DNA from: Prostheceraeus crozeri
Taxonomy: Eukaryota; Platyhelminthes; Polycladida; Euryleptidae
Direction: 5' to 3'
NCBI GenBank assembly: GCA_907163375.1
Contig: CAJQUW010012972.1
Coordinates: forward strand, 682,001 to 746,000
DNA length: 64,000 nt
The position numbers were made by a program, and so were the translations under genes. Shown here in pieces: positions 1-12,149 of the stretch. Below the pieces are notes generated by a model. The model had not been told where the DNA came from. It made no database searches and saw only the letters and a program-made list of their open reading frames with translations. Every line of letters starts with the position of its first letter. Positions within the stretch are counted from its first letter, which is position 1.

Positions 1-2970
1 TACTTGAAGTCGGAATGATGAAGGAACAATAGGCTGCGGTTTACCAATAGATATGTCACAAAGAAGTGAATCTTGGTTAGAGCCGAATTTGACATCTTGC
101 AGTTGTAATCCATTCGGAACTGTCTTGTACTTTTGCATATCCGGATCACGTTTTTGTTCAGCTGACATCGCTGCATAATCCACACTGATTAGAGTAGAAA
201 CAAAAGTGATTGACGTGGAAAGAGCGTCGGAAACATGATTATTTTTGCCTGATGTTTGTCTAACATCCGTAGTAAATTCTGAGATGTATGACAAATGGCG
301 TTGTTGCTTGGGAGACCATGGATCTGAACATTTGCTGAATGCAAATGTTAGTGGTTTGTGATCAGTGAAAGTAACGAAATGGCGACCTTCGATCATGTAC
401 CGGAAATGCTCAACAGACAGATATAGAGCAAGTAATTCACGGTCAAATGCACTGTACTTTTTTTCTGCTGGACGTTATTGTCGACTGAAAAATGCCAATG
501 GTTGCCATTGATCAGTTGCTCCAAAACAGCTCCATATCAGAAGCATCAGCTGTAAGCGCGATGGTAGCGGAAGGTTGAGGATGAATGAGCATTGTGTCAT
601 TAGCTAAGATTAGCTTTAAGCGATGTATTCCTTTGCTTTTGAAAATGCTCTGTCTAATTCATGGGACCAGGATATGAGCTTAGGCCTCTTGGTGACTTCC
701 TGAAACAATGGTTGCATTACTGCTGCAGCCGCAGGAACAAAGCGACGATAAAAATTGATCATACCAAGAAATTCTTGCAAGCCTTTTAAATTTTTTGGTT
801 TGGGAAAGTTTGTAATGGCCTCTACTTTTTCCGGTAAAGGCATAATCCCATTCTTATCAATTCGATGCCCCAAGAAGTCAATCACTGACCGTCCAAATTG
901 ACATTTCGCAGCATTTATAACCAAACCATGTTGCCGAAGACGGTCGAAAAGCAGACGAAGATGATCACAATGTTCTGATTCAGAACGACTGGCGATAAGA
1001 ATATCATCCAGATAGACGAATATGAAGTCAAGACCTTGACATACCTTATCCATCAATATTTGAAATGTCTGAGAAGCGTTTTTGAGTCCAAAAGGCATTC
1101 GTAAAAATTTAAATAAGCCAAAGGGTGTGATTACAGCAGTCTTAGGAATGTCATCTTTGAAAACCGCAACCTGATGGTAACCTCGCACAAGATCAACTTT
1201 TGAAAATATTTGTTTACCTGCCACATTAGCGGCAAAGTCATGAATATGTGGTATAGGATATCTATCAGGAGTAGTCGCATCATTCAGTCGCCTGTAATCG
1301 CCACACGGCCGCCAACCACCTGATTGCTTAGGAACCATGTGTAATGATGAAGACCATTGACTGTTCGATCGTCGAAGTATTCCCATTTCCTCCATTTTGC
1401 GGAATTCTTCCTTTGCCAAGGAAAGCTTTTGCGCTGGCAATCGACGTGCTCTGGCATGAACTGGAGGACCTGTCGTTGTAATATAGTACTCGACTCCATG
1501 TGCTGTGTTCGGGTTAGAGAAAGTGGGCATTGTTAATGATGGGTAGCGAGTGAGCAATTCTGTGTATTGATTAATAGAGGAGACAATGCACAGTCGTTGT
1601 GATGTCACATTTGCATCAGTCAAAGGAGTAGTTTCAAAAGTTAGGGAATCAATTAGCTGACGGCCTCTCATATCGACAAGAAGGCCATAACAGCAGAGGA
1701 AGTCTGCACCTAGCAATGACTTATCCACGTCAGCGATCAAAAAGTTCCATCTGAGTGCGCGTGAGTTGATGTGAAGAGCAAGTGTGCGAACGCCGAAAGT
1801 ACGTATCGGAGATCCGTTAGCTGCATTTAATAGCGGGCCATTGTATTTTGAACGTGTCTCTAAACTGGTTGCTGGAACAACACTGACCTCTGCTCCTGTG
1901 TCGACAAGAAATTCAAAGTTAGAAATAGGATCTCGATAAAAGAAAGTCTTCTTCCAATTGGCCGACCACCGCTGCTATTAATGACGGTCGGCTAGTTCGT
2001 TTCCCGAATAATTGCATGGGGATACACACTTCTTTGCATTTTGACCAAAACGTGCGTGGTAGAAACACATACCGGTTGTTTTAGGCGCTGCAAGGCGATT
2101 TGAAATCACACTTTTTCGGTTATTGATTACTTTACCAACATAAGCAGATGTAGAATTTCTGGAAAAGCACAATTTGTCAGCAATAAGGGCAAATTTTCTT
2201 GGATCACTGAAATCCTCGTTGGCTAATTGAAGTCTGACATCATTCGGCATTTGTTCCAAAAACAGATGCTGGAACAAAAAGCAAGGAGCATGGCTACGCA
2301 TCAATGTTATTTAGTGAAATGAGAGAATTATTTTCTCACGAACGACTACAGAGGCGACGGATCGGATGAACGATGCGTTATCACGTTTTTAGAAGATGAA
2401 AACGTCGCAAAAATCAAAAACTGAAATAATTATTTAGTCTCTACCGGTTTCAATTGGCAACAAGATATACCAGAAATACCCAGCAATGCTAGAATTTCAT
2501 CCATCAACTCTGTCGGTTTTCTGTCACCTAAGCCAGTCAGATGTAGAATTCGAGAGGCTCTTTCGCAGGGGCTTAATGAAAAAGTGTTCAATAGCTTTTG
2601 CTTCAAGTTCTCATACATATCCGATGGAGGAGGATTGGAGAGGATATCTGTCACTCGGATTGCAGTTGATTGGTCAAGTGTGGCAACGATGTGATAATAT
2701 TTTGTCTCATCTGCTGTTATATGGCGAAGATGAAATTAAGCCTCAACCTGAGCGAACCAAGCTCCTGGTTGAGAAGGCCAAAATGCGGGTAACTTCATTG
2801 AAGTGGTGGACAGTTCTGCTGTTGAAGTCATCGTAAATATCGTGAATAACCGATCTACGCTAGCGGGCTCACCAATAAAGCGATGCTACATGTATGTCGT
2901 CACTAGTCGGCTTTATTATGAACTTCCCTACATAGCATCATCATAACTTTAACATAGCATGACAGTACAA
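1..2970 (-). mobile_element. CsRn1-like Ty3/Gypsy LTR retrotransposon, partial fossil
   Basis: Reading leftward, the parts are: a probable 5' LTR remnant (about 2970-2876), a primer-binding-site-like stretch at 2875-2862, gag (from the ATG at 2831 to about 1980), protease, reverse transcriptase, and the start of RNase H running off the left edge. The gag zinc-binding block has the CHCC spacing (C-x3-H-x8-C-x3-C, about 2070-2010) that distinguishes the CsRn1/Kabuki clade from the usual CCHC knuckle. The primer-site region begins TTGGTGAGCCCG, which loosely fits the tRNA-Trp priming known for that clade. Integrase and the 3' LTR would lie outside the window. The copy is clearly broken in several places and looks old. 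The LTR edge is inferred, because no second LTR is present for comparison. Confidence 0.85.
616..1740 (-). pseudogene. Protease/reverse transcriptase region of the CsRn1-like element
   Basis: An open stretch of about 374 codons. It begins in the end of the aspartic-protease region (LGADFL) and continues into reverse transcriptase with recognisable blocks: [38 protein letters not shown], the catalytic YLDDILIAS box, and DFLGH. These are characteristic of Ty3/Gypsy, and the wording is closest to the CsRn1 clade from memory. RNase H follows to the left (about 1-600), including a TDHKPL-type block. It is a fossil part, not a host gene. Confidence 0.88.
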
Positions 2971-3048
2971 CTGCAATAAAAGATATAGCACATGTACATG
3001 TACATAGCTACATAACTTATCCATAGAAGTCTTTGACTTATCTATGAC

Positions 3049-4104
3049 CATAGAAATTAGCAATACCATAGAAAGTCCTAGAATGGAAATTGCATGAAAA
3101 TTATGGCACACGCCCGGGGAACTTAGTTGCGGCAAAATGCAAATTTTACGAACTGGTTTTCTTGTTTTCTGGTTAGCATTTACTTCTATCAAGCAAATTT
3201 GTGATCTGGATTGTTACCCCTTGTCCAAAGATCATGTGCACAAAAGCAATAATGAATTTACAAAATACTGCAGCGACAGGATGATAAAGAAAGAAATCCT
3301 TTAAAACGTTCTGTACGCACATCATTTTGAAATGTCGCTCTTACAATCTATCAAGAGTATAATCAGACACATATGCAACTTGTGATGTCAATTTACAGAA
3401 CATGCATTGCTCCAGCTTGAAATCAGAGGCCAAAAAATCTTAGAGTACCGGTATTCATTTTACTTTAAAGGGCTTCCCTGCTCATTATATTTGAACAATT
3501 TTCAAAATCTCTGCATGCTTTCAAATGTCAGCTTCCAAAATATCATCACACTATATCACATATATCATTCAATGATTAATTGAAAAGTCCAGCGACATTT
3601 CGTTTATCTGAGTGATGATTGTAGGTAAAGAAGCTTTCAGTGCGTTTATTCCAGAAAAGCGCTAGGTTTCTTTACCGCTTCAAGGAGAAATTATCCAATA
3701 ATTAGGAATTTTTAACTGTGAATTCTTGAGATGTTCTCATAAGCAGTCCAATGACCACTTACAATCATTACTCTGTGAACCAAATTTTAAATCGTATTCC
3801 AGTATTGAAAAAATGGATAACGGCTGTCAATGATTGCTGCATATAGAAACAGTATATTAACCAATAGAATAGTGGGCTATTTCATAATGAAACAATGCCA
3901 CCATCTCACTTAAAATTCTCTTCAAGAAAATACTGTAAATTGCTGTCACCCACTTCCACAACATTAGCTTGACAAATAGTTTGACTATGATACAATGTAT
4001 TAGATCGAAGCTGATCTACAAACCGTAGATTTTTCAATGTGACATCATTGTACATTAACAAGATATCAAACTTCCATTCTAATGTACTATTATCTACTTC
4101 TATG
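3049..4104. mobile_element. Non-autonomous DNA element with CATAGAA ends, copy A
   Basis: The element starts CATAGAAATTAGCAATACC and ends with a related inverse end (CTACTTCTATG). It is flanked by a perfect 8-bp target duplication, TCTATGAC, at 3041-3048 and 4105-4112. The whole length is homologous, in inverse orientation, to 14054-15099. An 8-bp duplication with short inverted ends is known for the hAT and P superfamilies; the terminal sequence does not let me choose. Short open stretches occur, but none is recognisable as a transposase and none is clearly kept intact between the copies, so I treat it as non-autonomous. Confidence 0.82.
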
Positions 4105-4262
4105 TCTATGACATATACATGGATGTGGCAAACAGCACGGCCGCCACAGGGTCAAATTTCTTTCGTGATATGGAACGATAGTTTTGAAACCGCATACAAA
4201 ATAAGACTTTTTGGAGAATTCCTTTATCACATGAAATCAGGTCCTTTTTGATTGATTTATTA

Positions 4263-4968
4263 GTCGGCAGCAAGAACGAGTTCCTACAGGGAACGAGGCC
4301 GAAAGTGAGACTTTCACAGAATGTTGTACACCATACGCCTACTACGAATCGGCACGTCTGCCGAGTTCTAGTGAGTTCCTCTTCTTGTCAGACAAGATCA
4401 AAGAAAAACACATGTAAATCCAATGGGACGTAGATTGCAGTTTTTTTGTTAAAATGAATTTTTCTATGTTTCTCTGATTAAAGGAAAAGTACTAAGCCCA
4501 GAGTCATCATTTTTGGCATGGAATGCCTTCAGGTCATTTCCTATGATGTGCATGTGCTTTTATCATGTATCTAATCGGCAATGTATGTGAGAATGTGGTT
4601 GAATGTGGATTAAGTTGCTCAAAATATTTGTGTTTGCCGACATTAAGAGGCTCGCCAAATCTAAATGCGTTTAGCTGTGTAGACAGGGTTGCATGAAAAT
4701 GAAAAGAAATGACCTGAAGACATTCCGTGCCAAAAATCTTAGTACTTTTCGTCTATAGAAAACATACAAAATTTCATTTTAGCCAAAAACTGCAATCTGC
4801 GTCCCATTGGATTTACATGTGTTTTTCTTTGATCCTGTTTGACAAGAAGAGGAACTCACTAGAACTCGGCAGACGTGCCGATTCGTAGTAGGTATAGGGT
4901 CTACATCATTCTGTGAAAGTCTCACTTTCGGCCTCGTTCCCTGCCGAAACTCGTTCTGGCTGCCGGAC
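4263..4968. mobile_element. Foldback (long inverted repeat) MITE-like element
   Basis: Two arms of roughly 280 bp (4263-4550 and about 4690-4968) are imperfect reverse complements around a spacer of about 130 bp. The outer ends read GTCGGCAGC on the left and, in reverse complement, GTCCGGCAGCC on the right. A TA dinucleotide flanks each end (4261-4262 and 4969-4970), consistent with a TA target as in Tc1/mariner elements, though two bases are weak evidence. There is no coding capacity. A transcript would fold into a long hairpin. Confidence 0.75.
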
Positions 4969-5690
4969 TATATATCACAAAATCAGAACTGCATCATCAG
5001 ACCGAGGAAATTTCAATCAAGCACAGCTATAGTGCATTAAATAGTAACTGAGTTACCCCACACGTAAACGAAGGTAATTTTATTGTGACATAATCCGAGG
5101 GCTAGATGACTTAATATTACATATACATACATAGTTTGAAGAGCTGGGGTTCAATGGAAAAGGTCTGTCGATATAAGCACATAAAAGAATTGTTTCAAAA
5201 TTTTACGAAATGGAAGCTTGTATTGGAGGCTTTCGTTTCTTATGACCCATTGCGTGATTGTGTCCACATGTGTTCACAAAGAGTTTGAGCCTTCAGAAGT
5301 GAGAAGATTTCACCGAAAATCTTCAGTATTTTTGTCAGCGAGTGTTGACGACAATAACTGTGCTTTGACTGGTTGGTCTGACAAACACGTGAACGCCTTA
5401 TGCCATTCCCGCAAGCGTCTTCGATCAGTCTGAGAATTTTCTAAGAAAATGTCGTCACGTACGCAATTTTCACGAAGAAGGTGAACTACGTTTTTGATTA
5501 TTAAAAGTAGATAAAAGGTAGGTATGTGTTGGAATTAACGATTGACATTGAACAAACTTGTCTACTGCCGTTTTTAACATCAATGGACCGTGTTTTACAA
5601 TGTGAACATTTTTGCACAATTTTTTGAGAATGTCTGATATTTCTGCCCGCAAAATCCATGATATAATGCTATTGTATGTAACTCTTGAGA
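4969..5690. other. Unassigned AT-rich stretch
   Basis: Only short open frames are present, such as 5218-5433 on the plus strand (71 codons), with no recognisable domain. I see no RNA gene and no terminal repeats here. Confidence 0.4.
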
Positions 5691-5694
5691 AGTC

Positions 5695-5925
5695 TATGAA
5701 TATTGGAATTATTTATCACTGTTAGTCACAGATAATGGAGAGATGAAGAAATCTTTGATTGACTTTTATTGAAGTCTATGAAAGTTTGCTCTCACAATAG
5801 ATCATAATTCATGGAAAGTTTGAAAGTCAATAAATGTTTGCAAATGTGAATAGATTTAAAATTCAGATTTCTATCTAAAAATGATTTGAAATATCAGTTT
5901 ACCAATTCATTTGTTAATGGATTCT
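5695..5925 (+). repeat. Dispersed repeat, copy 1 (homologous to about 40095-40315)
   Basis: The blocks CAGATAATGGAGAGAT and CTATGAAAGTTTGCTCT occur in the same order and spacing at 5737-5795 and again near 40143-40200. Weaker similarity extends about 100 bases further on. The sequence just left of this copy (about 5640-5720) also resembles 27050-27125. Ends are undefined and no target duplication was found. Confidence 0.55.
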
Positions 5926-5989
5926 CAAGCTGGAGTGACGGACGACTGTTTATGGCTATCTGGTGCAGTGAGAATTTTATGTGAAATTG

Positions 5990-7259
5990 GCGGACATATC
6001 ATGGTGCATTATAAACCCTACAGTGTCGGGCAATAATGCATTTCAAACTCATTTCAATCATTTCTATGACCTCCAAAGCCATCGAGAGTGAAATACAATG
6101 GATATCACACGATATTTTCAAGCATTATCCTTTAACAAACTCCGGCCTGTGGCCGTCGCTTTCTATGTTTATAATGCTCTCAAATATCGTTTGATATCCT
6201 TATGCATAATGCATTACGTGTATTATTTCAAAATAAAACATAGAAATTTCCAAAAATCATACCCTGGATTTCGAAACAAATCACTCTATGGTAGGTTTGT
6301 ATTTAGCTGAAGAAAATTACGTGGGTAATTGAATTTATCAGTCGCTTACTCGTTTAATGTTCCTACATGACAGATAGCCTACTGAGCCTGCTTAACATTC
6401 ACACCGCATTTGTCTCTCTCACTATAGTTTTGCATCATTTTTGGTTATCATAGAATGCTGAATTGAATTCCCACAATAACTGAAAACTGAGCTTGATCTC
6501 CCAAGAATATAGACATACTTCTGCAATGAAGCATTATTGCATGCACTATTCCTATAAAGTTTATCGACTAAGAATTGATATCAGCATTTAACAGAGTATT
6601 TGAAATAGTCGGAATTTATTAGCCCAGATAAATGCTTATTATTAAGTTATGATTAAGTTCAACATCAACGGCATGAAAAATGTACTTCAACAGAAGGAGA
6701 CATCTACTCAAGTGATCTTTTTGAAGATATGAAAACAGATGAGTCAATCTCTCCAAATTACTGCCTACAGCCAAGTGTTGACCAATATGCGACTTCATAG
6801 AGTCTAATATTACATAGGCTATAGCATGAAACTCATTGCAACTAAACTTTATTCATTGTTCCTGTCACTTGAATCTGTCGGATAGGAAGTAGGAGCATTT
6901 ATCAGGTTAAGAAGAAAAAAGTTCTTCGACTGCTACTATCTTCTGAAAATTTCTTAATCCCCGTGCCGATGATTGAGTAAATCTACGACTCTGCTGTATA
7001 AGGAATACATAATTGAACACTGAAGTATGCTGACTCAACTGTGTTAGTAATAAGCATTTCAGAGAAATTTATCACAAGGCATTCGAAAATCGTAGGGTAT
7101 TCAGTTTTCCAAGGATGGCATCCATATGAACCCCAGGAAACCGAACACTATCCTGAAAGTTGACAGATTGAATGGCATATTTTTAATACTCGTATTACAC
7201 ACACTTGAAATTGCTACGATAATTGATCAAGCCTGTAGTTTTATTCCATGTTCAATATC
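5990..7259. other. Unassigned intergenic stretch
   Basis: AT-rich sequence with one 70-codon plus-strand open frame (6098-6310) that I do not recognise. No RNA gene, terminal repeats or coding homology is visible. Confidence 0.4.
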
Positions 7260-7870
7260 AAAACACTTGTTCGCTGGATAGTTCCGCCAACTTCACACAC
7301 CTTTGTCAGAATTCACTCAGAAATGTTTCCAGGATCACTTTTGATTTCAACTAGATCCTGCTCAATGTTGGACTTACGGATTCTTGATAGGAGTCAAATG
7401 TTATCAACGTATATGCGTATTTGATAAGGTAATTAGAACGTTCAACAGGTTGAAGTGATGAGACGCTTTAAGACCAAGCAGACCAAGTTTCTTGAGGTAA
7501 GCTTGATCCTCCTGTTACCTTCATCAGGACACTTTTCTGTTCCTTTATGCATACTCGCTGTTGTCTGTTCAGCAAGTAGGCCTACCGCTTTCACAAAAGC
7601 AGCAAACCTTGTGATATGTGGATTTGCCTGGCCGTGAAAAGAAGATAAGGATGACTTGCCCTATCAAATGCTTTGGGCAGGTCAAAACTAACAGGGATAA
7701 AGGCTCCAGTCTGAGGGTCATTTACAAATCTAGTGAGGATGTCGTGCTCGAGGATAATGTAATTACCTTCTGATTCGCAAGGTATCCAAACTCTCGACGC
7801 TTCTCGATTTGGAATGCAAATTTATCAAACGCCTTTATGTAAGGCTGTCGTCAATGCGGCACTGCCTATC
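7260..7870 (-). pseudogene. LINE reverse-transcriptase fragment
   Basis: The minus strand reads, in broken frames, a set of non-LTR reverse-transcriptase blocks in the right order: a region resembling F-x-F-QIEKRREFGY (about 7860-7800), SFDLPKAFDRASHPYLL (about 7720-7670, motif A with D), LNRQQRVCIKEQKS...TGG (about 7590-7510), and LIKYA...LITFDSYQE (about 7420-7370, where the YADD motif should be). The aspartates of YADD are not preserved in the frame I read. Several frame changes separate the blocks. This is a dead CR1/Jockey-type fragment; the clade is uncertain. Confidence 0.62.
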
Positions 7871-9235
7871 GCCGACAGAACAGCCCCGATGTAGTGAATG
7901 ATTTTACACGTGCATGTAGAGTCAATCGTCAAGCGCTCATGTACGGATATTTGCAATATTTATAGGAAATATTTCTACAATTGATTTGGTGGAACGTTAG
8001 AGAAGCGATTCATCAGACGATGAGTGACTAGGACAGTAAGAAAAACAACAATCACACTCTCGGAAAATTTATCCAATTCAGAATTAACAATTTGGACAGA
8101 GTGGGCTTAGAACAGTACGCACAATATCTTGCATTATTTGTGATGTTCAGAATCTATTGAAATGCTATTATCAAACATACACGTATATAGTAACTAACAT
8201 CAAGTATGACTTAGGAATCAAACAAGTAATGTCATTTGAAATGAAATGATATAATCTGATTTTGTCTTGATTGCATGAAACAATTAAGAGGATACTCAAG
8301 CAACTCCAACTCGTTCAATGCAATCCTGGGTTTTGACTTCAATCCTCCATTCTTGTGTAATATCACTCTTACTTCATAAGCATGCATCATTTTTGGTATG
8401 ATATTTCCAATTATTCCGCAAATTTCGTTAATATAATTGTATTCCTCCATTTTGACATATATTGATTGAACAATACAAAGAAAAAGAATTTCAAAAATTA
8501 CTGCGTTATGCACAAGATAACTTCATGCCAACGACTAGAATGTATGTCGCCATAATTCGTCCCCACAATGTGGTTGATACAGACAGATTAAATCAGAAGT
8601 TATACCTGTGATTCCTCGTGACAGACTTGCATGCTTACTTGACACATCATTTTCGTATATTTGTTTATATTGCAAATAAAGTTATAGATGAAGTATCATG
8701 TTCATTTTGTAGAGCAGCAACATTGTGTGCCAAAGTAATAGTCAATCAATTTCCTTGCTTTAAAAGACAACAGAAGTTTTATTTATACAACAATTAAGTA
8801 ATTGCTCTTATTAATGTAGCCTACTGGAAGAATTGCTTCGATGTTGAAAAAGTTGCCTCTTTCAGTCAGTTCGTGAAAAGGACTAGCAATCTTTTTTATT
8901 CCAAGCCTTCATATTCGGTTTAAAGTAATCCGTGCATTTGAAAACGGATTTTAGCATTGTGACTTTTGCAATATCTAGGGAATGAGACATAAATCTATAT
9001 AAAAATGTACCACTTTTGTGCTTTCATTGTGTTTTCCAATCAAAATGTCCGCAATTCTTGGGAATTTAGAATATTCAGTAGCTAGACATCACGACATCTG
9101 AAAAAAAAAGAAAATCATAACGAATACAATATTAATTGCGCACCAGGGATGTTAAGATGTTGCATACGGCAAACTTCTACATTCATGTGGTGACTTAAGG
9201 CGACAAGAAGTGGGAAAAGTTAGGTGCATTATTTC
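7871..9235. other. Unassigned AT-rich stretch
   Basis: The longest open frame is on the minus strand at 8232-8513 (93 codons), rich in I, N and K as expected from base composition, with no known domain. No repeat pair within the window was recognised. Confidence 0.4.
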
Positions 9236-9330
9236 CAGGGTTGCCGTGGGTATGGGGAATCCGTGGGGATATCCATGAGTATGGGGTGGGTATGGGTATT
9301 GAGGCCATCCCCACAGCTCCCATAGCGCTT
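9236..9330 (+). repeat. G-rich minisatellite-like tract
   Basis: The plus strand has repeated TGGGTATGGGG/GTGGGGAT words with many GGG-GGGG runs, so it could form a G-quadruplex. It starts next to CAGGGTTGCCG. The related tract at 16466-16575 ends in the complement, CGGCAACCCTG, which suggests both derive from the same small repeat. Confidence 0.6.
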
Positions 9331-11387
9331 CTATGGGGATTCTGTGCTGATTCTGACGAGTTTTGACATTCACTAGAAGCAATCGGAGCTGACATCATAT
9401 CGCACAATCAACTTCGATGTTGAATTACAAAGCATCACGGAGCCTACCCATCTCATCACTTAAAATGCATGAAATATCAATGCTCAATGCTGATTATTTT
9501 CACATTAGTAACACAAGGTCAATAATTTTGAATGACTTATGATAATAGTTCCAGTTGTGTCAAGGACGTCTGAGGTGGAAGAATTCTGCAAGTCTCCTTT
9601 ACTGCAGAGCCGAATGGAGACTTACAAATATTAGCTCTAATAGTAAAAATAGTTCAGAAAAAATTATTTGTGATATAATTAAGCTTGCGTGATAAATGCG
9701 ATTAATCATTATTAACCTAGATTTTAAACTCATTACGATATAGAAGACCTGTTGGGTACAGCCCACAAAGCAAGACACATGAAAATGTTGAATGACTTTC
9801 GTCGGTTACATGAACATTGTGATAAAGAATTCTCACACTAAATCATTCAACTGTAAGCCATCTGCTCGCATTGTAGTTATAGTTATAATGAAACGTCAGA
9901 TTTTTCAGTTCGCGATTTGTCAGAACTTTCATTTTCATCTGATAGGCATCCTTAACTGCACGTGTGCCTCAATGAATGGCTCATTGTGCTGCATTTCATC
10001 ACCATACACAAATGGGTCAACATCCTCCAAATTCTTGTGCAATAATTGGGTGACATGAGTGCTCGAGAAAATCAGGATGATTTTCATCGAAGTCTATATC
10101 CATATAGTAGATTTGATTGATTGAAAGTTTTTCCTTCACCATGTGTATATAGTCGATTTCTAATGCGAAACAATTCTAGACTTGAGATGCATAAAAGCCA
10201 AACTCGCTTTGATATTTTACTTCTTTATCAGCATTGATGGAGGTAGAATTATAAATGATCGCTACATTAATTCAATTAACGAATATTAAACGGGAATATT
10301 CACACATGAACATGGCATGATCCACTGAGCAATATACGATGGCTATAACACATTGGTAGACCGCAAACACATAGTGAAGGCCTACATAGGAATTTTTGTC
10401 AGGTGGCTTTTTTGTGACATAGTGACCATTTTGAAGTACTGGCAGTGTAGCAAAATATGAACATTTTTATTTATGTTCAACCCTGTCTTTGTATGTTAAT
10501 GGACTTCTTATTATTTGAAAATAGCACCACTATATGCAACAAAACGAATGAAAGATCCTCACATTAGGAACCCCAAATGCCAACTTACAGGACAGCCCAG
10601 GATTATATTCTCACAAATGGAACACGTGAAACTCGCATATAATCTATCAAAACAGCCAAATATATGCACTTAAAATTATTTGCAGTACCTAAAAATCGAG
10701 TCTTCACGAAAAGCAGCTGCCTGAAAATATTGTAGGGACATTATAAGGTCTATCAGGACTTAAACTAAATTTCAACAGATATATTGATAAATATTCATGC
10801 TTGCTTTTGTGAAGCTTGCAGTACTTAATCACGATTGTCTACAGCGAGGAATTTTAGCATAGTTCTTTTGAAGTGAATATGTATATATTTCCTGAGAATT
10901 CTTCGCATAACATATATACACGATGTAATGTAGGCTTAGGTTTGATTTTACTTAATGTAGACTGGTTGCTTAGTGTTATAACAGCGATATAACGGTAAGA
11001 GGCGGATATAAGAAACATAGAAATTTCAAAATAGCGAAATATATAAATAGGGCACTATGCAATGCTCGAGTGTTCTGCAGAACTAAGTACCTACATACTC
11101 GTATTAACATTTCATCTCAATATTTTAATAAGGCCATGTTTCCTTTAGTCTACATGTATAGTTGTTGAATTTTTATACAAGTGTGTTTCCTTTAAGGGAA
11201 CAGTAATGTAAAAATTGTACCTTAAAGTAATCCTATAGCAAAATAAGTAGGATCGACATGGTCAATAACGAGGTTAAGTGAATCAAAAATCCAAAGTGAG
11301 TAAAAGAGGAAGTTTGAAAAACACTTAAGCTGATCAATAACCGACTTGTTATAGAAGCAAAGAAATAAAGACAATGTCGTCATACTA
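9331..11387. other. Unassigned AT-rich stretch
   Basis: Scattered short open frames such as 9792-10058 (+) and 11222-11452 (-) have no recognisable motifs; the latter runs into the piggyBac end. I see no RNA gene. Confidence 0.4.
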
Positions 11388-12149
11388 TTAACTCTTATCC
11401 TTATACACTTTCTGACCCACTTCATCCTTATATGCGTTAAATTTTGTAACAATAGTTCAGATATAGAAACAATTTCGTCACATGTAGTGCTGTTATGAGA
11501 TTCGGATAGTTCAGTTCAACAAAATCGCTTTGAACACCGTTTCCTTATTCATTTGTTGTTTTTCTCAATATCTCTAATTGCTTGGGCCTAATATTGCTTT
11601 AATATATCTTTTGATCGTTGCTACAATGTCCATTATTCCCCAACTGCTGAACTCATAATAGCCAAAACTCAAGATTTCCATTAAATTGTCTTCCCAAAAA
11701 CATAATGCAGAAAATTGTCACTCAAAATGTCACTGAATCACTGACATGATGAACATCGGCATTCTTTGATTATAGTCCTGTGATTTGGGCAAACAAAGCG
11801 GGAGCAGGTCATGCAGTTTGACCTTGTCGTCTTGGAACATTGAATGCACTTTCCCACTGCCTGACCAATCCTGACAGGATCGACTGCAAAAGAAAAGTAG
11901 CTGACAGGCTGGCATGCAGTTGATGTAACGATTAGCAGTCACTATTATTATGAAAGTTAGGCCTACATTATTTTGAAAAAAGTGAAAGGATAATAACGTT
12001 ATTGGTCTCTATTTCAATTTATCGTATTTATGTGTGACATTGGTAATTATCGTGACAGTTCTCAATTTTGAACTGTAGATAAATACGTAAGCAAATAATT
12101 CTAACACTTCATTTGCAACTAATACTGAAATCTGTTCATATATTTATAT

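Noticed and set aside
2486-2836. Plus-strand open frame of 116 codons
   Set aside because: It lies opposite the gag region of the CsRn1-like element, which reads sensibly on the minus strand; a shadow frame.
9152-9407. Minus-strand proline-rich frames
   Set aside because: Their P/Y/H richness comes from the complementary C-rich repeat, not from a coding sequence.
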